From Calonectria ilicicola (lineage: Eukaryota; Ascomycota; Sordariomycetes; Hypocreales; Nectriaceae), in the NCBI GenBank assembly GCA_020809705.1, contig CP085828.1, positions 4,774,001 to 4,838,000 on the forward strand: 64,000 bases of DNA, written 5' to 3'. Both the position numbers and the translations under genes were made by a program. The notes below the pieces were generated by a model, which saw nothing but the letters and a program-made list of their open reading frames with translations, was not told where the DNA came from and ran no database searches. Below are positions 56,125 to 64,000 of the stretch, piece by piece. How positions within the stretch are numbered: the first letter of the stretch is position 1; each line of letters starts with the position of its first letter.

Positions 56125-56958
56125 ATGGAAAAGGAAGACAAGCCGACGTCAACTTTGCAGGGGGGTCATGATGAAGGGGTGATGGGATATGCGAGTGCAC
56201 CGACTGCGCCAGCTGCACCTACTGTACCAGGAGTTCATTTTTGTACAACCACCCTTCGACCCGATTACCATTTTTCGCTTCACAATGGACCAAACCGTGT
56301 CCTAGATGTCCCCATTCCACCATCCCAAGTGGTCATTACGGCACCACCACCACCAGAACCGACAACGCCACTAGAAACGACGACGATGCGGTTGACGGGA
56401 CGGCGATGGTTTGTTGACATCGTTGCGAGAGTCTTTGCAGTTACTGTGCCATGGAGTATCAGTATGATACTGTCGTACATTCCTCTTACTAAGGTTAGGC
56501 TGAGTGAGGCACCCAAGCAAGTGTATGAACTCCGCACACATCATTATTCTCGTCTATCCGTCCCGTGCTAATTTGCCTGTAGCAAGGTTAGCATCATCGC
56601 GAGCACCACCGAATTCGGTTTAATTCTTTTGGCGATCGCTATGGGTGGCTGTAGCAGGTCTAAGCGCGGTATTTGGGGGCCCTATTTGGGTTTCCTTGTC
56701 TTATCTTCAATGGCCATTGGTGTATATGTCTGGGAAGGGTCAGCTTGGGTGATTCCGTGCCAACAAATTCCTACGTTTCCTGTATGCCGTGTAGGAATCA
56801 ATCTGCTGGTCGCGATAGGGTGCTTTGGGGTTTTTGGAGTGTACGTATATTTCAATTTTCATCAACGAAAAATGATGAGACTAATGATTTCGCAGTCCTG
56901 CGCTCCTCACGGTTCTATTAGCATCAGCTCAGAGAATAACGAAAAGTCTAGACGATAA
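56125..56958 (+). CDS. Four-TM hypothetical membrane protein
   Basis: Exons 56125-56493 and 56587-56958 give 246 residues (93-nt intron). The N-terminal 85 residues are Pro/Thr-rich and disordered (PTAPAAPTVPG, APPPPEPTTP). Four hydrophobic helices follow: WFVDIVARVFAVTVPWSISMILSYIPL, SIIASTTEFGLILLAIAMGG, GPYLGFLVLSSMAIGVYVW and VGINLLVAIGCFGVFGVYVYF, then a basic tail. The splice uses an AAG acceptor with a GTTAGG donor; it is the only choice that keeps the second half in the helix-coding frame, but its sites are weak. No family recognised. Confidence 0.5.
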
Positions 56959-57269
56959 ACAACGGAAGGAAAATGCCAGGATGATCACACAACTGCCTGT
57001 TGGAGACGTTGAAACGCGTGGGATTACACCTGTATCACAGAAATAGGAACATCATGTCAGCCTTACATCTGATTCTCCAGTGTGTGAATATTCGATTTAG
57101 ATTGCAGTCCACACAATGCACCATCTAATTACTGTTATTAAATTTTTCTATCCTCGCATTATTTAATATCTCTGTACGATAATGTTGCAGAGCAGAAAGT
57201 CCTTGTGATACTCCTGAAATCGCGAGCGCTGTCAGGTGTTCAAGTGCTTTGAGGTTCATGCTTCGAGGC
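56959..57269. other. Short intergenic, no gene seen
   Basis: 3' flanks of two converging genes. Confidence 0.4.
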
Positions 57270-58964
57270 TCAATCAAATGTCTCCACCTCCTTGTTCATG
57301 CCACAGACGAGTAAACTAGCCAACTTGTCTAAGTGCAGCAAGTGACCTCTTCGGATATAAACAAAGCATGCGTATGTGATACTAGCAATAGTAACAGCCG
57401 CGACAGAAATGAGCGACGGCCAAAAGAATTCAGAGGGGCGGAAAAAGACAATGGTGGAGAGATACGAGAGGAGCTCAAAGACGTTTTGCCAAGCGGCTTC
57501 GACCGAGGAGAAGGTCCCGCGACTCTCAGCTTCGACTTCCTATAGCAATATTAGCCCTGTATCTGGTTTGTTAATTTTAGAGGAGCATTTACCTCTTGCA
57601 CAATAACTTGCATGCACAAGTCAAAGCCACGGAGTCCTACTCTGCTGGCTATGGTACCAATGACCAAACCACTCGCTGAAAACACAGGTGTGTCCGCGAA
57701 GAACCAAAATGCGGCAATCCCAGCAATGAGTGGGATGACTTGGCAATTGCTCATCCAGAGCCCTGCGCGTACTGGCCCGATTCGCCTCATCAACCAAGGT
57801 GCGACCCAAGTGGCCATCACTTCAAACACGACACTGATGGTCCGGGCAATTCCAACGTGTGTGGTCGAGTATCCTGAAGCCACGAGATATGTAACCATCT
57901 GACCAGAAAAGCTCAAGACGGTCAGGTATAGAAGGGCACCAGCAATCGAAGGCATAAATGCTCGGTGGCGAAAGTAAAACCCAAAGTCGGATCGAGATTT
58001 GCGGATAGCACTACAAGCTTGACGCCATCTATTTGCCACCTTGTTCTTCGGTCTATTTGTAGACTGATCATCGGTTTGCGTAATAACAACTGGAGCCTTG
58101 CTCGTCTGTAGGTCTGGAACCTGGTCGTAGATTTGCGCGATGGCAAAGTATTCTACCACCACTGAGGCCATGTTCATGGCAAAATTAGTAATTATGGCTG
58201 CTTCTGTCGACACCCCATCGATTAACGCAATAAAAAGAGGGCCTAGAAGCTTGCAGAGAAGATCGATACGCCGCATTTGAGAATTTAGCGTTGCGAGGGT
58301 TTCTTGGTTTTGTCCTGCTAGAACGACGACCTGAGAGATGGAATGATTAGCCGAGACTGGCGGGGTGCCGCGCGAGACGTGCTTACCCAATCTTTCTCAA
58401 CTGAAACGGTGTTGACAATGGAGTACAGCTTCTCAATGCACGCCAAGAAAGAAAGCATGACAAGTCTGATAGTACGCCCGCGTTGGGATTTGGAAGCGCC
58501 ACAAATTAAAACATAGAACAAGATGCAGGAAGCGCCCACGGCCAATCGTTGGAAGACTACAAGTTGGTGGTTAGCTTTGACATATTGTATGTCAAGATGA
58601 TGCAAACGGTAGTAAACAACATACCAATGGAGGCACGAACAACTTTCAGCCTATCGTTAGTGTCGATGTAATGTCCAATCGCGGGAGCCAAAATGACTGC
58701 CGAGATTCCACGCACAAGCGCATAAATGGACATGGGCAGCAGCGTGCCAGGGAAAGCGGTCGCAAGGTACAAAACAGCGCCAAACTCAAACACTCTAGAG
58801 TTCCAAGTGGACAGGAAGTGTGAGATGTAGAGGCGACGAGTTATTTGGGGAGAGGCATGATGCACGAGGCAATCCGAAGTATTCTCATTTGGCCGGTGCA
58901 GGAGACTGGTCCGCTCATCTGCAAGACCAGACTCGTCGTCGATTAAAGGTTTTGGTGAATACAT
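57270..58964 (-). CDS. Ferroportin-family (SLC40) metal exporter
   Basis: Exons 58964-58625, 58556-58387, 58330-57593 and 57539-57270 give 505 residues in phase (introns 68, 56 and 53 nt). Start at MYSPKPLIDDE, the first ATG; GTG lies just before. A cytosolic acidic head (DDESGLADERTSLLHRP) precedes YISHFLSTWNSRVFEFGAVLYLA, the ferroportin TM1 block, then PAIGHYIDTNDRLKVVRASIVFQRLAV, VSVEKDWVVVLAGQNQETLATLNSQMRRIDLLCKLLGPL (the conserved SVEKDWVVV...MRRIDLxCKLxxP signature), and the later half ending RVGLRGFDLCMQVIVQEEVEAESRGTFSSVEAAWQNVFELLSY. Ferroportins export Fe2+ (and related metals) across a plasma or vacuole membrane. With the siderophore esterase nearby, iron or metal handling is likely. 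Intact. Confidence 0.9.
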
Positions 58965-59518
58965 GATGATTGCTGCCACGCCCGTCCTCGAGAAACAAAC
59001 GAGTCAGAAACAAAGGTAACGACAGCCATGTTTTGTATTTTTCTACTTATCATTCTCTTCTCTTGACCAGGGGCATTCCGCCATAAAGCCATATGTCGTA
59101 AGACACCCACTACTCGGCGCCGCCCCCTTCCGATGACGGCGGAGCCATCAGACCTCCGTCCTCCGTGGCCCGTGCGGAAGCTAGTCTAGTCCGTTTTAGG
59201 AGCACGCTGAGGACCTTGATCGGACGCCAGAGTGGGTTTTGTCAACACGGCAATTATGAAGATGCTCAATTGTGAGCCTGATTTCAATGCATGGGTATAA
59301 TCACAAGCCGCTAATGCTAGACTACCGAAATACATGGATTATTCAAACATTTACATGAGGAAATTGACCCTCTACCCACCAATCTACCCGCCAATGTGGT
59401 CACGAGTGAGCAGTTGGCTTCACTCACATTCACATTCCATAGACAACAACAGAAGTCAACTGAACAACAATCTTTTTTACTATTTGCAAAAATAAACGAT
59501 ATAAATTAATATGGGTTC
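58965..59518. other. Intergenic, no gene seen
   Basis: Promoter of the ferroportin gene and 3' end of the regulator. A TGATAA (HGATAR) motif reads on the minus strand at about 59045-59050. Confidence 0.4.
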
Positions 59519-61799
59519 CTATATAAATTCTCCTTCTTCCCTTCTTCCTTTGACGATCGCGCAGCGACCCAGCCGCGCCAACTCTAAAACGAATTCGTTG
59601 GCTTTACGCACATGTTCAATCTCTTGGAGCGTGAGTGTTTGCATTGGCATGCTCTCGATTATCCCGACTGCCGACACGAGAAATTCAACATCTATTTGCA
59701 CTTGAGCATCGGTTGGATGGAGTAGAAAATTGACAAAAAGCGACACTGATGCCACCGTGAAATAACAAATTACGCTCCTGCGAAACAATTCATGGTCAGC
59801 ACCGCCGAGATATGAACACAAAGTTTGCGTATAATTCTAAAATTGCAGGTGTCCAAACTTACCAAAATGCCTCTTCCGGTAGTGTATTCACCATGACCTC
59901 CAGAAGACGAATTGTTGATCTGCTCGCCTCCAAAGAAAGGTCAATGCTTGAGTGGACGACCTGATGGATGGGCTCGGGCATTTTTCCGGTTGGAGGACTA
60001 GCAGTAGGACATCTCCTGACTGTCGAATGAATAGCTATCATAAGATAATGATATTCTAGCTGCAAATTGATATACCGTACAAGGTCAACATGTCCCATCG
60101 CAGCCACTGGTAAAGGGCGGCTGGGAGCAATATAAAGGTGCGGCCGGAAGTTGTTGGGGATGGACAATCGCCACTTCTCTAGTTCACCATCCAACTGGCG
60201 AATATGTGAAAGCAGCTGGCCATCAGAGACTCTATAGGACTGGGGAGAGTAGAGAATTCGGCATGTTTTTTCTTTTATGTGAGCTAGTATGGGGTCTCCT
60301 GGAAGATTGACAACCGGCACTTCGTATGGCAAGCAGGGGTTATCGTTCGGTTGGCGGTATTGAGGCAGATGAGTGTAGCAATTGGCGTAATTTTCGGGAA
60401 GCGTCAAATCGCAATAGTCCTCATTGAGAAGCGGTGCATGTCCGGACCGGAGTGAGATGTCCTTGTCTATCATGTAGCACAGCCAGAATAACATCCTGAT
60501 GTGATGCCCCTGACGTTCTTCGTAGGACATTTCAGCCCCGTGCAAGTCCACCGGATGATAGATTTGTCCACCTAGCCCACTGATAAAGCGGCAAGCAATA
60601 GAGTGCAGGTTGGAAGCGTTTTGCCACTGGCCAGAAGCTAATTGGTGCTTTTGCTACTGAACATTAGCTTTTCCTCGGTCTCCGAGGAGGATGGGGCGAG
60701 GCTTACTAGCATAATCACTGCTTGGAGGCTTTCTAAGCTTGCTTCTTCAAGGACTGACCCTAAGAGACACTGGGCCTTTGAGGCATACACGTCCCCATCT
60801 TCAATGGTGAAGCCTGAGTGAAGCCCTTTTGCACGACTCATCATGGCAAGAGCGGCCAGAATGCAAACCTTGGCTGACACATGCTGGTGCGACAGCTGGT
60901 CTTCGTTCAAGGTTTCATAAGCTGCCTCTATTGTCTGTTGAAATAAAACAGGATCGATAACAGGGAATAATTGTCGAAAGCTCGATCTAAAGAAGATATC
61001 GAAAGCGATTTGCGCCCGCGCTTTGTCAGGCAACTCCCAAAGATTAGGCGATGAGACTTGGTGAAGAGTAGAAAAAAAGGTGGCGGGAAGAGCACGCTGG
61101 CTTCCAAACAAGGGAAATTTGCGCAAGCTGACTTGCTCATTGGTTTGTGATGATATCCACTGCTCGCCCTTTTCGGAGAGAATCGGTATACCTTTATAGA
61201 GCCAATTTAGCCCTAAGTGACTTCCTGAGAAAAGGATTTGTCCAAACGCGAGGTTTGCAAGTTGGGGATTTGACTGCGGATAGGAGGGAAAATGAGGCGT
61301 GCTTTCGATTGCATTGGACTGGCCATCAGGACTAGCAAGAGATGTGCTCTGGGGAGAACTATCATGAACAGCCGCAGGAGTTGTTGATGGCTCCGAATAA
61401 TCACTCGTGGGGTGATTTGCAGTGTGCTGAGCTAGGGCACCCTCGAGCTGCTCAATACGACGGAATAGTTCTTGCACATCACTCAACTTGGCTCTATTAT
61501 GCTTGTTAGAGAAAGTAAAAGATGGGAGACGGGAATCAGAAAGTGGTGATGAAGTGATTATGCAGTGGAGCCCCACCTGTTTTTGGTATTCTTTTGAAGG
61601 TCCCTCGTAAAGGTGCATGCCAGGTCATGATGGCTGCACCAATTGCAAGGAGTGTCGGGACTCGGGATAGAACATTGGATCTACCCGCAATGTTAGCCCA
61701 TGTAACTGTGACTGTATGGGGAAGGGTGGAAAACAGTAGGACACGACATGCCTTTCTCTTGTAGCAGATGTCACATGCTCTCGCTCGGACTGGCGGCAT
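59519..61799 (-). CDS. Zn2Cys6 transcription factor with Fungal_trans domain, five exons
   Basis: Exons 61799-61752, 61680-61577, 61493-60707, 60653-59863 and 59777-59519 join in phase to 662 residues. Intron 1 uses a GC donor (GCATGT) and ends TAG; it joins CDICYKRK to IQCSIPSPDTPCNWCSHHDLAC, giving a C-x2-C-x6-C zinc cluster that no other splice gives. Coiled coil: LSDVQELFRRIEQLEGALAQH. Fungal_trans (about 210-520): FDIFFRSSFRQLFPVIDPVLF, LASGQWQNASNLHSIACRFISGLGG and the RMLFWLCYMIDKDISLRSGHAPLLNEDYCDLTLPENY signature. Nuclear regulator. It lies upstream of the ferroportin gene on the same strand; a regulatory link to it is possible but unproven. Confidence 0.85.
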
Positions 61800-62388
61800 G
61801 GCGATGGCTGGTCGTTGTGTGCATCTCTCTCAGTCAAGGGATTTATGGAATGAAACCGGATCGGATATTCTGGCTGGGAGTGCTATTGAATTGTGTCACT
61901 GTGAGGCCATGTCGGGTCATCGGCCATGTGTTTTGCATCCATCCAAGTTCCGAGATTGATTGTCGGGGCATTTCGTTGAATTGATTGATTGCCTGAGACA
62001 AGTGCACGCTAAGATGGGATAGGCAAGGCTCAGTGGAGTGTGAGTGGGTATTCTGGATGACTAATCGGAGAACATCTCCGATTACATAATCCACATGTAC
62101 ATCATTTCTCCTTAAGCTCCCAACACCAGCCAATCAGAGCAAGCCACTCATGAGCGCGGAAAGAGGCACCACCCACCGCATCGTGGCTTCCCACTTCTTC
62201 ACATATCCTATATCGGTGTTCAGCTCGGTTTCAGCTAGTTCCGGACCGCGTGGTTTTCTCCTAAACAAAGCATCATTTATAGTTATAAATATTCCACTTT
62301 CCGCCACTGATCCTACTCTCTAACCGCATTCAACCATCATCAGTCATCACACAATACCAGTATCTCATACAAGCTTAACTCGACTGCA
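61800..62388. other. Divergent promoter region, no gene seen
   Basis: Between the regulator (minus) and the Kelch gene (plus). TATA-like element listed next. Confidence 0.4.
62284..62291 (+). promoter_or_regulatory. TATAAATA box of the Kelch gene
   Basis: TATAAATA 105 bp before the start codon, followed by a C/T-rich leader, as in strong fungal promoters. Confidence 0.45.
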
Positions 62389-63457
62389 ATGGCTGGACTC
62401 TCTGCATCGTGGACACGAATCCTGTCCAGTTCGCGGCTACAGCGTTCATCTCAGGCACTGTCCGTTCTCTCATCCAAAGTATGGATCTTTAGCGGCGAGC
62501 TTGAGCCTCGACTGCCCGTCGACAACCAATTGGATGTGATTGATCTCAACTCTCAATCGACCGAAGGTAGACTCAGAAATATGCTTGATTTGAAATGTGA
62601 CACACTAACATTATTCAGTCGAGCTTCAAACACTTCCTGCCTCAGAGACTGCGCCTTCACCTCGGGTTGGTACAGCCAGCACCACCGCCAATGGCTACAT
62701 CTGGCTCTTCTCTGGCCGTGGCGGATTAGCCATGGATGCAATTGAGGAAGAGGGAAACCTTTGGCGATATTCTCCTTCAAATGTTAAATGGGAGTTGATT
62801 CGCACCAAGTCAACTGCCTACCCAGCATCACGAAGCTACCATGCCATGGCCAGCGATGGGGACAAAACCATTTTTATTCACGCCGGCTGCCCTGCCCAGG
62901 GCCGCCTCGCCGATCTCTGGGCCTTTGATATTGAATCGTCTACCTGGACCGAGCTCCCTCCTGCTCCTGCCCCCGAGCGTGGTGGAACATCTATTGCCTT
63001 CTGCGGTGGAAAGCTTTATCGTATGGGCGGGTTTGATGGCAAGACTGAACAGGGTGGCAAGCTTGATATTTACGATCCCGATTCTAAGGAGTGGAAGACC
63101 GTTGCATTTGCCCCAGATGGTGTGGAAGGTCCAGCTGCTCGAAGCGTCGGAACTCTATTGGCCATCAAGTCACCAGCAGGACGGGACACCCTCATCACAA
63201 TGTTTGGTGAGCGCGATCCTTCTTCGCTTGGACATGCTGGAGCAGGAAAAATGCTGAGTGATGTCTGGGCCTTTGACGTGGAAACCTCGGAATGGAGCAA
63301 TGTGGCATTTTCTGAATCCGACGCCCCTGCTCCTCGAGGATGGTTTGATGCCGACGTTGTAAAGGGACAGAGTGGCGGTGATGCCATCATTGTGCACGGA
63401 GGATTGGCCGAGGATAACAGCCGGTTGGGAGACGTTTGGAAGCTGAGCTTTCAGTAG
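62389..63457 (+). CDS. Kelch-repeat beta-propeller protein
   Basis: Exons 62389-62566 and 62619-63457 give 338 residues (52-nt intron, GTAGAC donor, TTCAG acceptor). Kelch blades are seen as repeats with paired Gly and a later Tyr/Trp: SSKVWIFSGELEPRLPVDNQLDVIDL, GYIWLFSGRGG...NLWRYSPSNVKWELI, IFIHAGCPAQGRLADLWAFDIESSTWTELP, LYRMGGFDGKTEQGGKLDIYDPDSKEWKTV, ITMFGERD...LSDVWAFDVETSEWSNV and IIVHGGLAEDNSRLGDVWKL. Six blades fit a propeller. No signal peptide. The closest architecture I recall is the plant-type nitrile-specifier/epithiospecifier Kelch family, which has fungal relatives, but activity is not assignable. Confidence 0.82.
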
Positions 63458-63622
63458 CTTGATAGATGGTAAAAACAAAAGTCCAATTTACTTGGAGACG
63501 AAACTCGAGAGTGTAAAACTTGCCAAAACAACACAATAATAGATACCAAAAAAATAAGAACAGTGGAAAACCATGAGGATTCTATTCGACAATTCCAGGT
63601 CGCACTGTTACCTCGAGTTCAC

Positions 63623-64000
63623 TTAATTAGCCCCTTCATACACCATTGGCCGTCCTCCTTTATGATCCCCAGAAGCGCTGTCGTAGACCCCTTTGTCATC
63701 AGGAATAATTGTCTCTCGCATCCCACACGTCTCAAACTGCAGAATCATCCTACAGATTGCCGTTGAGATGCAGTACCTAACTAGAACTATAGCAGCGTCT
63801 GCGACTCCGATGAACAACATGCTGGAAAAGAGTAACGTTCCTATGACAATATGGGCAACACCGCCGACATACGCCAGCCAAGCCATGAATATGAAGAAAT
63901 AAGATTCCCTTTTTGGCTGGAGCCTGACCTCGGATTGTCGGCGACATGGCTGCAGCTCACGGAGAAAACCTGTATTCATTTTTCCGTTGCCCTCCATTTT
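63623..64000 (-). CDS. Small membrane protein, cut by the window end
   Basis: The frame is open to the last base; ATG at 63997 may be the start or an internal Met. At least 124 residues: MEGNGKMNTGFLRELQPCRR, then two or three helices (YFFIFMAWLAYVGGVAHIVIGTLLFSSMLFIGVADAAIVLVRY) and CISTAICRMILQFETCGMRE, then a hydrophilic tail to TAA. This resembles the C-terminal end of an uncharacterised ascomycete membrane protein family ending in a CRMxLQFETCGMRE-like motif. N-terminal exons probably lie beyond the window. Confidence 0.5.
   Translation of the reverse strand, partial: KMEGNGKMNTGFLRELQPCRRQSEVRLQPKRESYFFIFMAWLAYVGGVAHIVIGTLLFSSMLFIGVADAAIVLVRYCISTAICRMILQFETCGMRETIIPDDKGVYDSASGDHKGGRPMVYEGAN

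Noticed and set aside
61843..62133. Minus-strand frame of 96 residues
   Set aside because: No homology-like content, and it lies in the divergent promoter of the regulator and Kelch genes.
1..64000. tRNA, rRNA, CRISPR or bacterial-type operons
   Set aside because: No tRNA box B pattern in context, no rRNA-like stretch, no spaced direct-repeat array; gene structure is eukaryotic.

Overview
The window is nuclear DNA from a filamentous ascomycete (Pezizomycotina, probably a sordariomycete; the order cannot be fixed from sequence alone). Reasons: short spliceosomal introns (45-130 nt, GTRNGT or GC donors, CTAAC-like branch sites), and lineage-typical families: Zn2Cys6 regulators, HET, LysM, AA11 with X278, Clr5, FlbA-type RGS. 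There are also marks consistent with repeat-induced point mutation (RIP): CAG-to-TAG nonsense changes and an almost pure A/T block. I rebuilt about 24 genes by joining exons by hand and checking reading phase; other entries are pseudogenes, one inserted element, repeats and candidate regulatory sites.

Layout. 1-6.4 kb is a decayed zone: AT-rich repeat remains, a truncated secreted-type gene, one intact acidic hypothetical protein, a LysM pseudogene and a second gene relic. 6.4-13 kb: AA11 chitin-type LPMO, a Zn2Cys6 regulator, a conserved single-TM hypothetical protein. 13.5-16 kb: an SDR oxidoreductase pseudogene split by a 1.58-kb element with 57-bp inverted repeats and an 8-bp target duplication; removing the element restores the local reading frame. 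16.7-19.7 kb: Clr5-TPR protein and a spliced 49-residue membrane peptide. 22-24 kb: secreted GH43. 27-33 kb: FlbA-like DEP/RGS protein, HET protein, F-box protein.

33.5-39.6 kb holds a compact set: Zn2Cys6 activator, UNC-93-type transporter and intracellular GH88 unsaturated glucuronyl hydrolase. A DUF2264 protein lies 6 kb further on, which together suggests uptake and intracellular breakdown of uronic-acid oligosaccharides. Between them sits a block of extracellular or interaction-type genes: a small cysteine-rich secreted protein, a protealysin-like M4 metalloprotease that looks bacterial in origin, and an intact LysM protein. 47.6-51.8 kb is a divergent DszC-like/DszA-like flavin monooxygenase pair suited to organosulfur use. 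52-64 kb: CrtC/lipocalin-type secreted protein, siderophore-esterase-like hydrolase with a GATA iron-repressor-type site upstream, a four-TM protein, ferroportin-family transporter, another Zn2Cys6 regulator, a Kelch protein and the C-terminal part of a membrane protein cut by the window end.

The best leads are the insertion in the SDR gene, the putative uronate cluster, the protealysin-like gene and the near-intact LysM pseudogene. All family names are recognition from memory of motifs; no database search was possible.
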